Origin: Odiellus spinosus
Taxonomy: Eukaryota; Arthropoda; Arachnida; Opiliones; Phalangiidae
Length of the DNA stretch: 64,000 nucleotides
Reading direction: 5' to 3'
Assembly: GCA_963920705.1 (NCBI GenBank)
Contig: OY987232.1
Coordinates: 14,571,726 to 14,635,725 of the forward strand
Shown: positions 10,922 through 22,905 of the stretch, piece after piece
Numbering within the stretch: position 1 is the stretch's first letter
Layout: each line of letters starts with the position of its first letter
Program-made: the position numbers and the translations under genes
Notes under the pieces: generated by a model
Told to the model about the DNA's origin: nothing
Database searches by the model: none
Seen by the model: only the letters and a program-made list of their open reading frames with translations

Positions 10922-13900
10922 CTAATAGGTATTGGCAGAATAAGAATTTATATTTTCGTAAGTTTCTTTTATCATGTCGGCCGCTTTTTCGGCGATCATT
11001 ATAACCGCGGCGTTTATATTTCCCGATATAATCCTAGGCATGATCGAAGCATCCACTATCCTTAATCCAGAAATTCCTTTCACTCTGTTACCAAAAGTAA
11101 AAATAGATCTTTTTGAAAATGCTTCCCAATTTCCATTTTGACCCTTATTATAATAGCATACCTTAGATTAGAGTCTACAACAGTTGTTGGGTCATTTGTC
11201 CTTCCCATTTTACAAGTACAACTAGCGTGGTAAAGAGAAACAGTGAGGAGTCTAGCTACGCATTCAAAGTAAGCGTCCGAAGCTAACGTGAAATTTTCGC
11301 AACCGGGCACTGGACCAATCAGTTTCGGTTGCAGTGTCTTTAAGGCCTCGGTATTCAGCACCGTTTCATTGGCTTTTTTAATCGCTACGATCAACAAATT
11401 ATTATTGAATTGGTTTTTTTTAATGGGTGTCTCCTTATACTTACCATAAAGCATGACTTTGATGTCTTGAGGATCTGAGAAATAATTCATTCGAATAACT
11501 GGTGGATCAGTTGGTATTTTCGATCTTAACGTCACGTTTCCTCTGGATTTAGGGTGCAGAATTGTGGGCACTATAAGTAGCGTTTTCGATTCGAAGAAAC
11601 CATTATAGAAAGTTTGAATCTGCAATATTTAAATTTAAATATTTATGAATTAGAATGAAAAGACGGATTGTAAAAAGATTTGGCTTCGTTTGATCGAAAT
11701 TCCAATGAACGACCAGTGGGTTCGTCCTGAGGAATTCAAAGCGTATAAATAAATTTACTTTTTCAATAAACTGGGCCTGAGCAGCAATGTTGGATATTAT
11801 AAAATATTGTACGTCATTGTAGTCCTCTTCAACTGGTTCGTATTGGGATTTGAGCCAGCCCATGACTTCTACTAAAGCCGGAGTCGATAGTAAACCCGTT
11901 AGAGTTTGAGGGAAATCAAAATCAGATATTGATACGATTTTCTGAAATTCTATGAATGTTGGCACTCGCTTGGCAGTTATAGAATAAAAAACGCCGTTCG
12001 TAGTCACATGATCTTGAAGATTTTGACCAACTGGCAAGTCCACCAACAAATCAATCTAAACGAACAAAGAAATTTATTAACGTTGTTAACAAGTCGCATT
12101 GTTTTAATATTTAGCGGACGAAATTCCTCGTAACAAATAGTACAGCTGTCTGCATAATTGCAGATGATTTACCATTAGTTACGGTTGTTGCTAGGACTCG
12201 GCGTTTGGATCAAATTATCTGCTAATTTTACGATTAACCCTATTTATTAATTTAAAAGGCTCAAAGATAGGATGATAACAGAAGCCAATGAAACCCTCCT
12301 TTGAAGTCTACTACTCTAATGTTCCATATAGCGCGCCTCTCTGTATGGGTAAAATTCACGATTTTACGAGATCGGAGGGGTCCTACTTCATACCCCCTGT
12401 CTACGGAAAATTGGAAATTCTCTCTCTCCACAAACGACGACGTTTTTTTGACGAACTCCAAGGCTGCTAGAGATATTCGCTCGACGAACTCCCGCTCCGA
12501 AAATATCTACCGTTAGGAGGCGTACGAATTGCGCTTTTTGAAACTAACCCATACAGAGAGGGGTAGACAAGACCCGGGAGTAATAGACTTCAAAGGAGGG
12601 TTTCATCGGCTTCTGATGATAACAATATAATTCTTTAATTATATGAGAAAATCATTTGTTAGTAATCATATTACCAGAAATACTTTTTTGCTCGACGGTA
12701 ATTAGGGGCCCCTTTTGAAGATTTTGAGGCCCATTTAGTTTGATTTCTAAGCCCATTTGAATATATTTTGGGCATTTTGAAATTTACACATAGGCTATAG
12801 CCTTCCCCTGGCTATAGCCAGTAGCCACCACTGTTAAGCCTAACGTTACAGCCTAGCGAAAAACAATTTATTAAAACCCGAGCCCTAGATGCTGCCCACA
12901 TTTGTCCAGCTTTATACAGAGATGCCCCCCCCCCTCCACGCAAGTCAAATCCCCTAAAAAAATGTTGGTACATTTGAATTTTCATTAATTGAATTTCGGT
13001 CATACTTCCATGTCTTTCAAGTGTTGACTTGGTCCAATTCCTGACAGCATCAAAATCTGTGGTGTCTTTATGGCACCCGCGCAAAGAATCACTTCCTTAT
13101 TGGCTGCCACGTGATAAGTTTCATTCCCTTGACCGTTATCTTTGATGTAAAACACGCCTTTCGCCTTTGACCCTTGAATATCAATCTAAAATCGGAGTAT
13201 ATAAAATATATAACCCTCTTTGGTAATTTACCCATTGAGTACCGCATTAGGTACTTTATTGTTTATCAAAAACAGATGAAATAGTGTTCTCACTTTGGTC
13301 ACGTAAGCACCGGTAATGACTTTAAGGTTTTTCCTCTTGTTGTATATTGGTTGCAAATACGCCTTTTCCGTGCTGCATCTGTAGCCGTCCCTTATCGTGG
13401 CCTGAGTTGCTCCGAAACCTGGATTCATATTGAAGCTTTCAATTTATTATCCAATTACACGAGCAAAGTGCAAAAAGGTAATTACCTTTTTGACTCTTCC
13501 CATTGTAGTCTACGTTTTCGTAGCCTTGTTCCAATATCGCGTTGATATAGGTATTAAGAACTTCAGTCGTGAAACTAATGTTGGACACAGTCAATGGGCC
13601 ACTACGACCATGGTAATCTTTCAAATCAAACAAAGTATGATCAAAAGTCTATCACTTCATTCCATAAAAGTAAACAACTTCCCATAGCTTAATACTATCA
13701 GCAAAGGTCCAGTTTTACGTCATAGCCACAATAGAGCCTATTATCCGAGACCCGTCACCGTCTGGCCTACAGCGTACCCACCCGTTCCCGTGAGAGACGG
13801 GATACCAAATAACCCTTCAATAATCACCTTGTTTTTAACTACCCCACGCACAATACCTTCATCAATAATTCTGTTTTGGATAGTCAGGTTTTCGGCTTTC

Positions 13901-14565
13901 TTGAAATATGGTAGAACTTGGTCGTATCCCCAACCTTCGGCACCATCTTGTTCCCACAAATCGTAGTCGATTCTGTTTCCTCTGACGTACAGCATGTTGT
14001 TAATTTGACTGGAACCTCCCAGAACTCGGCCCATCTGATATGGGCATCTCTATATAAATTTAATAAATATATTTATGTGAGAACTTGTATTTCCCTTTCT
14101 AAATAGGATCATCTACTAGTAAAGAGAAGTCTGAAATTTATTTGTATTCGGGTTTTATGGTATTTTTTGGATACGGAGACTCAAAGATAAAAACGAATTA
14201 ACCTTGTCAGTAGAACCCCTGCAAGCCTGCTCTTGGGGTTCCATGGTGTAGTTCCAATTAATTGAAGTACCAGTTGTGTATTTCGCAAGCAGTAGTGGAA
14301 TTTCTGAATCTCTGGGAGGTTTTTCCCCAGCTTCAAGAAGCAGAACATGAAAGTTTTCGTTTTCGCTTAATCGATTTGCTAGAGTCGCTCCACCTGACCC
14401 AGCGCCAACTAAAAATAATTATTGAAATTCAGCAGTGAAGGCTTTAAATCAGTTTACTAAACAGGAAAACCCACCAATTATGAAGTCGTAGTTCGCTCCA
14501 TCGACATTTTTTACCACGATGAATAAAATCGCCAACAAAAATAACAGAACATTCAAAATCGTCAT
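10922..14565 (-). CDS. GMC oxidoreductase (glucose dehydrogenase-like), tandem copy 2
   Basis: Paralogue of the gene at 4997-10127 with the same ten-exon structure. Exons 5'-3': 14565-14475, 14408-14203, 14049-13857, 13617-13486, 13418-13294, 13185-13006, 12055-11759, 11619-11445, 11384-11162 and 11084-10922. They join in frame to 594 residues. Exon 1 encodes a signal peptide ([18 protein letters not shown]) and leads into DFIIVGAGSGG. Both GMC signatures, the [10 protein letters not shown] histidine motif and the SGNINAA asparagine are kept, so activity is expected. It is nearly identical to copy 1 in exons 8-9 but differs at 17 of 99 residues in exon 7. Intron 6 carries family A copy 1 and intron 3 carries remnants of B and C. 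The closest functional match cannot be named from sequence alone. Confidence 0.93.
12279..12615. mobile_element. Family A MITE copy 1 (337 bp), intron 6 of GMC copy 2
   Basis: The inverted ends are CAGAAGCCAATGAAACCCTC and its partner ending CATCGGCTTCTG. The imperfect arms are about 80 bp. The flank duplication ATGATAA (12272-12278, 12616-12622) is exact. Small open frames on both strands are family A sequence, not genes. GMC copy 1 lacks this insertion. Confidence 0.93.
13632..13800. repeat. Remnants of families C and B in intron 3 of GMC copy 2
   Basis: AAAAGTCTATCACTTCATTCC and AGCTTAATACTATCAGCAAAGG (C end) run directly into GCCACAATAGAGCCTATTATC and CCGTCTGGCCTACAGCG (B interior). Compared with intron 3 of copy 1, most of both elements has been deleted. 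Confidence 0.65.
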
Positions 14566-15742
14566 TATGAGAATATTCACGGTTTATGCATAAACGAAGG
14601 AATAAAATTGAATCTATTTTTCAATAGATTCTTTATTCGCATGTACATGAATATAAGTGTAAATGTAACCCGAAGGCTGCTGTATGAATGCATTTTCAAT
14701 TTTATGACGAGTTTCCCCTGGCCTACTCTAAATACTTTAATAATGTGAGTTTGACTATTCGCAGATATCTATGAAAATTTACATCAATGGATAATTCCTA
14801 ATTCGCAAGGGTTATTGAATCGTCAAGTGTTTTTATATGACGAATTACCCTTGGCATACTTTAAATGGATTGTGATTTTTAAAATATAATTACTATTAGT
14901 AAAAATTAATTAAAAATGTTTCGTGAACTTCATTATCAAATTCCATTGACTCGAAATTTGAAATTTAAACGATCATTTATTATCAGATTCTCTCGCGGCC
15001 GGGTGGGCACGATGTGGGCCAGACTGTGATGTTTCTAGAATAATAGGCTCTATTGTGGCAACAGCTTCGACTTTACGAGTAAAACCCCGTTATGATACAC
15101 ATTTCTTATAATAACAGAAGCCGATGAAACCCTCCTTTGAAGTCTATTACTCCCGGGTCTTGTCTACTCCTCTCTGTATGGGTTATTTTCAAAAAGCGCG
15201 ATTCGTACGCCTCCTACCGGTAGATATTTTCGGAGCGGGAGCTCGTCCAGCGAATACCTCTAGTAGCCTTGGAGTTCGTCAAAAAAACGTCGTCGTTTGC
15301 GGAGAGAGAGAGAATTTCCAATTTTGCGTAGACAGGGGGGTATGAAGTAGGACCCCTCCGATCTCGTAAAATCGTGAATTTTGCCCATACAGAGAGGAGC
15401 GCTATATGGAACATTAGAGTAGTAGACATCAAAGGAGGGTTTCATCGGCTTCTGTAAATAGTTACGTCAAAGACTATTTTTTGGCAACTTACCCATTGAC
15501 TTGGGCAGTCTTATACATTGATATTTTCTCAGGGCCCCCTCCCAGGAAGGGTTGATATCCCCAAATACCTCAGGGCCGCGCAAACAGCTGCCTACTTTAT
15601 TACCTGATTGATAATCGGCTCTGTTCTTAATCTTATTTTCCAAATAAAGATTCTTATGAGAACATTAACACCTGTTTGGTTAATCTTATAATCAATTGCT
15701 TCGTTAGTCTTGTTCACTAAGAAACCTAGAAAATATAGAATT
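14566..15742. promoter_or_regulatory. Divergent intergenic region, GMC copy 2 / carboxypeptidase
   Basis: The first ~260 bp is the GMC upstream block shared with copy 1 (TATTCGCAGATATC near 14757). A family B fragment lies at about 14990-15110, then family A copy 2. From 15455 to 15742 is AT-rich leader sequence for the plus-strand carboxypeptidase. No clear TATA box was picked out. Confidence 0.4.
15115..15454. mobile_element. Family A MITE copy 2 (340 bp)
   Basis: Both CAGAAGCCGATGAAACCCTC ends are present in inverted orientation. The flanks (ATAATAA and TAAATAG) are not a clean duplication. It directly follows a family B fragment. Confidence 0.88.
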
Positions 15743-18700
15743 ATGGTTTGGAAATTGTTCTTCATTGTTTTAATCTTTCGTAATTGTTTAACAGAAAATT
15801 ACACTGGGTAAGTTTAATTTCTAAGCCAGTTAGACTGCTTAATTCTTGGATATGAAAATCTAAATGATTTCAAATATTTAATTAGCATTATATTTTATAT
15901 TTTAAAGCCATGAACTATGGTCTGTTTCGATTCGTGATGTTAATGATATAAAGATTTTAAAAGATGTAATAGAAAACTATCAAGTAATTATCTTTTTTTA
16001 ATGAATATTACGAAATTTAAATCATTAATTAGAGCTCCTATCTGAACTTTAAAGTCACCTTACCCTACGTCAACGTCATATGTTTAATTTCTTCATCATA
16101 CTAAACACTAAAATTCTAAATTGCACACTTATTTCTGCCTTGTTGATGAGTTAGAAGGGAGATTGCAACCTAACAACAAGTGTTTTTTTATCGATTCCTT
16201 GTAGCCTAATCCACCAATAAAAAGATTGCCCAAAAATATTAAACTATAAATAAATTTAAAACTAACCCGGAAAATAGGCTTAGCTGGATTCACGGAGATT
16301 ACCTACATTTCTTCACATTGATGGATCAACGTCCAATCGAATGTTATTGGAAGTCTCACGGAGATCTCACCTTAACTAATGGTATTTGCTCATTGGTCGC
16401 TGACCCTTTCATTCAAAAATTCAGCTGATCTCCATGAATCCAGCTAAGCCTATTTTACGGGTAAGTTTTAAATTTATTTCTAGTTTAATATTTGTGCGTT
16501 ATTATTCGTGGGTTAGGCCTATTTAACAATATACACATATCTTAATATATCTCTATGTTTGACAAAAATATGGCCTTCACAAGCGTCCTCTAACGGCAAA
16601 CAATGGAGACAAAAGTAGGAACTAGCAAACCCTCGCTCTGGATAGAGAATGGGCAGAATTGAAGCTCGCGAAGTTTTGATAGTTCTTACTTTAGCCACTG
16701 TTTGCCGTTAGAGTGCGCTTATGAACGTCAGGTTTTGGTATCATTTTTTACTACTTTTGATAGGTGTCCATTAAAAATAGTCTCAGGTTAAATCTTAGAA
16801 CAATAAATTTAAAAATCAAAACTTTTTATTCACAGATTGATAATTGGAATCAAAATCTTAAAGAAAACAGTAAAATATTACTGCATATTAATGCTGAATC
16901 TAAAAAGAATGTGGCTAGGATTTTAAACCGATTTGGAATAAATATTTCGGTGTCGATTCCAGATATTCAAAGGTAAAATAAATTGAAAAATTAATATTAT
17001 CTTTCAGCTGTGTTAGGGTCTATGTTTTTGATTTATTAAGGCGGTAGTAAAGGGTTATTTAGTACGATGAAAAAACACGAGATGGCGCTGATTTTCATAA
17101 TAGGGGTTTCAATTTTTCTGGGGATTTAGATTTATTTCCCAGTCTAGTGAACACTCTCTTACCTATTTCCGCAGTATCCCTCCTCTCACGGAAGCGGGTG
17201 GGCACGCTGTAGGCTAGACGGTAACGGGTTTCGGATAGATTGTCTCAGAAAATAGGCTCTGTTCGAGTTTACAAACCGCCTTAAACGCCAATAAGCCCTG
17301 TGTATGTTGATACCACTCGTTTGATAGTTTTTAATATGTCCACTGCAAAAACATTTTCCTGGTCCCTTGGAATTTGTCCTAGCCTAGAATTATAGCGCTT
17401 CTATATGTGTTGAAAATTCTTTATCTTTGTAGGAAAATTTCTGAACAGAAATTCCAGCAGTATAATTGGTACAAAACATCATTAGAGCATGATAAATACT
17501 ACGATTATCCTCAGGTATAGTTTACTGTTAAATCATAGTTGGTATCAGAAGCCGATGAAACCCTCCTTTGAAGTCTACTACTCTAATGTTCCATATAGCG
17601 TTCCTCTCTGTATGGGTAAAATTCCCAATTTTACGAGATCGGAGGTGTCCTACTTCATACTTCCCCTGTCTACGGAAAATTGGAAATTCTCTCTCTCCTC
17701 ATTCGACAACGTTTGGTTGACGAACTCCAAGGTTGCTAGAGATATTCGCTGGACGAACTCGCGCTCCGACAATATCTACCGTTAGGAGGCGTACGAATCG
17801 CGATTTTTGAGACTAACCCATACAGAGAGGGGTAGACAAGACCTGGGAGTAATATACTTCAAAGGAAGGTTTAATCGGCTTCTGGTATTATATTGTTATC
17901 ATCCTATCTTTGAGCCTTTTAAATTACGAAACGTTAGAATAAAATTAAAAAATAGGGTTAATCCTATATTGGAGCAGAAGTAAAACACTTTAATTTTATG
18001 AAAATGCCAGAATGGCTTCAGCTTAAATGGTCCACGGTTTGATGATCGATCAGAAATATTTTCTTTGTTATACCCTTACTAATTCGGCAACAATTTAATT
18101 TCATACTTTAGGTTGAAATATATCTTGATGAGCTTTCGAAAAATCATGTAAACTTGGTAAGCAAGTTGTCAATTGGATTCACGTACGAAAATCGTAGCAT
18201 TGCAGGTGTCGCGGTAAGTAAAAGGACACCAATAAAGCATTATGCCTTAATGTTGGGAGGAAATCAGTTTTTAGACAATTTTATTAAACGTAAAGAGTTT
18301 ACGAACGCAACCATTCTTAGATTACAAAAGGAAACAAAGGTTTAAAACCTGCCTTGGTATATGAATGTGGAATCCACGCTAGAGAATGGATATCTACTGC
18401 TGTATGCCTCTTCATCATTGATCAGGTGCATATTTCATAAATCAAGAACTTATGTTTAAGGCGGTAGTAAAGGGTTATTTAGTACAATGAAGAAACACGA
18501 AATGGCTCTGATTTGCGTAATAGGGGTCTCAGTTGTTCTGAGGGAAAGGAATTATTTATTTCTCAGTCTACTGAACTCTCCCTTGCCTCTTTTCCCAGTA
18601 TCCTGCCTCTCCCGGAAGAGGGTGGTCACGCTGTAGGCCAGACGGTGACGTGTCTCGTATAATAGGATCTATTGTGGCGACATCTTCGACTTTATGCGTA

Positions 18701-21116
18701 AAACACCGTTATAATATGCATTTCTTATCGAAACTAGACAAAAAATTAAACTTAAAATTGTCAAATTATACCACGAACTACGTCTGACTTTTATGGTTCG
18801 TCGGAAGTAAAATCGAAGAATCTAGCTATATTAGAATGTGAGGTGATAGGTACAGTTCAAATTTAAGTGAAAACCGCGAACTGATAGCATTTGTGGTTCG
18901 TTTGATAATATGTACGCTAAATGACCTTTTTTGGTGAGTTACCCATTGACTACCGCCTTAATGTTAACAAGTACATGATGAATTTACCTTATCCTCTGAT
19001 ATATATGATAAATTTGTTTTTATTCCAAGTTAACTTTGGAAATAAATTCAAATCTTGTCGAACGCTACGAATTCTACATATTTCCTGTTATGAATCCAGA
19101 TGGATACCAGTACACCTGGGACAAAGCGAGTCTGAAAAAACAAAAAAATCATGGCCGATGGATTTAGAACAGAGATTCCTTTAATTACAGGATCGTCTGT
19201 GGAGAAAAAATCGGTCTCAGAGCTCTTGGAAAATGTTTGAACACTGTATTGGCGTAGACCTTAATAGAAATTTTCAGACACCGTTTTTTTGTGGTGAGTA
19301 GTTAACAAATATTTTTAAATATAAACAGAGGTGAATTAAGGGAAAGTTATTAACGAACCACAAACCTCGCTGTGAGGACATTGATCTATGGAAGAATGAG
19401 AGTGGTTTTAAATTTAGCTCTTCCCCTATTAACGGAGTAAGAATACGTTCTCTACCTCGTGGAAGTTTAGAGAAATACAGGAATATGCTAGTTTCATTTG
19501 GCTCTAAAGTTCTTCAAAACCTTTTCTACAAACCAGGGTTATTTAGTACTATGAAAAACACGGGATGGCACTGATTTTCATAATAGGGGTTGTTTGGGTA
19601 TGATTATGATCGCTGCGGGTGGGCACACTGTAGGCCAGACGGCAGAGGTTTCAAACACAATACTCCATAAGAGTTTGAACTTTATGTACTCATAACAGAA
19701 CTCAGTGAACTCAGGTGTACAACGAATCCAAGTGTGTCAGGCAATTCGTTTGCAGAACTTTCAAATTACGTCACTAAATATTTTTTTAGACGGAACCAAC
19801 AAATGCCCCATTGAAGGGGACGTATGCAGGCCGAATTACAATCCCTATTAACACGTACAATTTATTTTAGATTTGGGTTCCAGCCACAATCCATGTGTAG
19901 ATGGTTATTGCGGGGACTACGCATTTTCGGAAGAAGAAACAAAAGCTTTGAGAACCTTCATTATGCAACTTGGAAGTCGTCTAAAAATGTACACTGCTCT
20001 ACACAGTTTTTCGCAACTTTGGATGTATCCATATGGATACACATCAACGCCACCACCCAACTACCAACAACTGGTAAGAAACTTTGGAATTCTAATCGTG
20101 AAAATACACAACATGTTTAAGTATCCATAAAAATATTGTAGCTTATTTGAAAACATTCAAAACTGATGAGTTTTCAATATACTCAGAAGCCGATTAAACC
20201 TTCCTTTGAAGTCTCTTACTCCCGGGTCTGGTCTACCCGTCTCTGTATGGGTTAGTTTCAAAAAGCGCGATTCGAACGCCTCCTAACGGTAGATATTTTC
20301 AGAGCGGGTGTTCGTCCAGCGAATATCTCTAGCAACCTTGGAGTTCGTCAACCAAACGTCGTCGTATGAGGAGAGAGAGAGAATTTCCAATTTTCCGTAG
20401 ACAGGGGGGCATGAAGTAGGACCCCTCCGATCTCATAAAATTGGGAATTTTACCCATACAGAGAAGAGCGCTATATCTAACATTAGAGTAGTAGACTTGA
20501 AAGGAGGGTGTCATCGGCTTCTGATATACTGTATTTTAATTATTTAAAATTACGTTAGAAACGAGAATGTTTAAAGGTTTGACATAAGCATGTGATTAGT
20601 ATACATTAACTCGAATAAGATATGGATATTTTGTTCACGAACTGATAATATCTGATTAAGATTCACGATGGTCTTATTCAATTAACAAAACTTATACGAA
20701 TTCCGGGCTCTAACTGGAAAACAAACCCTTATTGCATTTTTCAATGTACTAGATTTTGTATCGTGAAATAACTTCGCTTTGCTTCATTTCAGCATTATCT
20801 GGCAAATCTCGGTGCCAAGGCAGTTAAAGAATTTTCGGGAACTGAGTACATTGTCGGACCTCTCTATTCGACCATATGTAAGTTAAGTTTACGAATTATT
20901 TACTTGAGGTAAGGTGAAATTGTAATTTTTAAAACAGATGAGAGCGCAGGCTCTTCAATCGATTGGGTTTATGACACCTTACATACTCCTTATGTCTTCA
21001 TTCTTGAACTTCCAGACGAAGGTGACGACGGTTTTTTAATAGCCCCTGAAAAAATTTACAATATATCATCAGAAACTTGGCACGGGCTTAAGGCTGTATT
21101 AAATGGTTTAGAATAA
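15743..21116 (+). CDS. Zinc carboxypeptidase A-like zymogen (M14A)
   Basis: Secreted metallocarboxypeptidase, probably digestive, removing C-terminal residues. Exons: 15743-15807, 15908-15983, 16836-16972, 17433-17514, 18112-18213, 18321-18425, 19030-19125, 19191-19293, 19871-20073, 20793-20877 and 20938-21116. Total 410 residues, the normal length. A signal peptide (~1-17) is followed by a propeptide (~18-108, ELWSVSIRD near its start) and the catalytic domain. Zinc ligands are His173 and Glu176 in GIHAREW and His300 in ALHSFSQLW. Substrate-binding Arg175 and Asn246-Arg247 (DLNRNF) are kept, with Tyr352 and the catalytic Glu375 in FILELPDEG. Ile359 (SSIDW) sits at the site that is Ile in CPA and Asp in CPB, so CPA-type specificity is expected. 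The usual ELRD is ELPD here. The intron after exon 7 needs a GC donor. D, B and A elements lie in introns. Confidence 0.93.
16151..16530. mobile_element. Family D foldback element copy 1
   Basis: Inverted arms contain CCTAATCCACCA, AATATTAAACTA and ATAGGCTTAGCTGGATTCAC, and end with the mirrored GAATCCAGCTAAGCCTATTT. It is in carboxypeptidase intron 2. The ends are partly decayed. Confidence 0.75.
17036..17284. mobile_element. Family B, internally deleted copy with both TTAA ends
   Basis: It begins TTAAGGCGGTAGTAAAGGG (TTAA at 17036-17039) and ends ACCGCCTTAA (TTAA at 17281-17284). It retains GGCACGCTGTAGGCTAGAC inside. It is in carboxypeptidase intron 3. Confidence 0.8.
17546..17884. mobile_element. 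Family A MITE copy 3 (339 bp)
   Basis: The ends are CAGAAGCCGATGAAACCCTC and AATCGGCTTCTG. The flanks share only GTAT. It is in carboxypeptidase intron 4, 32 bp after the exon 4 donor. Confidence 0.9.
18456..18961. mobile_element. Family B, full-length ~506-bp copy
   Basis: TTAA at both ends (18456-18459 and 18958-18961) encloses GGCGGTAGTAAAGGG at the left and CCCATTGACTACCGCC at the right, giving short inverted termini. The interior contains GACATCTTCGACTTTATGCG and TCCGAAACT-type arms. No long frame. It is in carboxypeptidase intron 6. Confidence 0.85.
19536..19650. mobile_element. Family B fragment in carboxypeptidase intron 8
   Basis: GGGTTATTTAGTACTATGAA through CACTGTAGGCCAGACGG. Both termini are lost. 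The rest of this intron (19294-19870) shows nothing else recognisable. Confidence 0.6.
20184..20523. mobile_element. Family A MITE copy 4 (340 bp)
   Basis: The ends are CAGAAGCCGATTAAACC and CATCGGCTTCTG. An exact 7-bp duplication ATATACT flanks it (20177-20183, 20524-20530). It is in carboxypeptidase intron 9. Confidence 0.93.
20655..20710. repeat. Terminal fragment of family I
   Basis: CACGATGGTCTTATTCAATT followed by ACGAATTCCGGGCTCTAA matches the right end of the element at 23516-24047 over about 50 bp. Confidence 0.55.
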
Positions 21117-21732
21117 CAAATATATACATAAATGGTAAAATTATCTTTAAGTACTTAAGTACTTTATCGTTTAAATAGGCCTAATCCACCAGTAAAACAT
21201 TTTTCAAACTAATATTAAACTAGAAATAAATTAAAAACTTATCCGCAAATTATATAAATTTGCATATTTTCATAAACCAAATACGCACTCGTCACACACG
21301 TGATCTCCAGGTGGGATGGAAAGGGGAAAGTTCTGTTAAATCCACGTATTATCCCCGACGCAGAGATGGCGCCACAATCAACCTGAGGTTTGCTGATTGA
21401 GGAGCAGGCAAAATGGTATCCCCCTTCATAAGACACTACAAAAAGTAAAAGTCTATAGCGCAGCGTTGTATGATCGCTTCCAAAAGGCCTTTTTTATAAA
21501 ATAATCTTGGAAACGGATAAAATACCTGTTAAAAAGCACCCGTTTGTATTGAAGATGATGCCTTTTTTCAAGGCTGGTTCAAAGTATAGGATTTTCCATA
21601 CTTTTTCCAACCTTGAAACTAAACTAACAAAAAGAGCCGTTAAATAGAACCCATTTCTACGGAAAATGTTGCCTTTTTTCAAGGTTGCGACGAAGGCAGA
21701 ATTTATATTATCGTCTATTCTATAAGTACCAG
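21117..21732. other. Gap after carboxypeptidase
   Basis: It contains a family D fragment at about 21160-21240 (GGCCTAATCCACCAGTAAAA, AATATTAAACTAGAAATAAA). It also contains a pair of degenerate copies of a CCTTTTTTCAAGGTTG-like motif at 21560-21685. No gene is seen. Confidence 0.4.
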
Positions 21733-22069
21733 CAGAAGCCGATGAAACCCTCCTTTGAAGTCTACTACTCTAATGTTCGATGTAGCGCTCCTCTCTGTAT
21801 GGGTAAAATTCCCAATTTTACGAGATCAGAGGGGTCCTACTTCATACCCCCTGTCTACGGAAAATTGGAAATTTTCTCTCTCCACAAACGACGACGTTTT
21901 TTTGATGAACTCAAACGCTGCTAGAGATATTCGCTCGACGAACTCCCACTCCGAAAATATCTACCGTTAGGAGGCGTACGAATCGCGCTTTTTGAAACTA
22001 ACCCATACAGAGAGGGGTAGACAAGCCCCGGGAGTAATTGACTTCAAAGGAGGGTTTCATCGGCTTCTG
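21733..22069. mobile_element. Family A MITE copy 5 (337 bp)
   Basis: Inverted CAGAAGCCGATGAAACCCTC ends are flanked by an exact GTACCAG duplication (21726-21732, 22070-22076). The open frames [11 protein letters not shown]... seen here recur in every copy and reflect the inverted repeat itself. Confidence 0.93.
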
Positions 22070-22500
22070 GTACCAGAATGTCCTATAATAGAAATCAAAA
22101 ATAATTCGGATGAAAGGTTGAAAAATCTAACAAGTACGTCACAACCCTGAAACTATATTTTAATAAAATAATAAATATCGTTACGAAATTCACCCCAAAC
22201 TAGTGTCAGTATAAGTTTAGTTTTATGTTTGTAAGAGAAGGCTACAAGTTTAGCTTTTTACGCGTTGAAAACACCAACTGATTTAGATTACATATCTTGC
22301 AATATTAGCATATATAATTCCTTTTCTATTTATAGAACACGAAATTTTCGTAGACATATCCAAAGCTTGGTCCTCCTTTAATTAACCTTTGGTATTGTTC
22401 AACGTTGAGGTCCACTGTTTGGGGATGAGATGATTTGTGAGACAGTTGTCATAATCAAGGGAGAATATAGAAGAGGAGAAGTTAACGAAGTATGTCATAT

Positions 22501-22905
22501 TTAAGGCGGTAACTCGCCTATTATCAAGCGAACCACAAATGCTATCAGTTCGCGGTTTTCACTTAAATTTAAATCTTTAGTTCATGATGTAATTTTAATA
22601 ATTATAACGCTAGAGATTAGCGAGTCTTCTTTAAAAATAACCTATTATCTCTCGTTCTAATATCGCTAGATTCTTCAACTTTCCTTCTGACGAACCATAA
22701 AAGTTCGACGTAGTTCGTGGTATAATTTGACAATTTTATGTTTAATTTGTCTCTAGTTACGAATTGCGACAAGAAATATATATTATAACGGTGTTTTACG
22801 CGTAAGCTCGAAGATGTCGCCACAATAGAGCCTATTAACGTAGACCCGTCACTGTCTGGCCTACAGCGTGCCCACTTGCTTCCACGAGAGGCGGCACACT
22901 GATTT
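22501..22905. mobile_element. Family B, right-half copy
   Basis: It starts TTAAGGCGGTAACTCGCC (TTAA at 22501-22504). It runs through GCTATCAGTTCGCGGTTTTC and GATGTCGCCACAATAGAGCC and breaks off after CCACGAGAGGCGG. Confidence 0.75.

Noticed and set aside
12288-12516. Recurrent open frames starting [11 protein letters not shown] and MKSTTLMF
   Set aside because: They recur in every family A copy on both strands and come from the inverted repeat. Frames are broken differently in each copy and stop at element ends.
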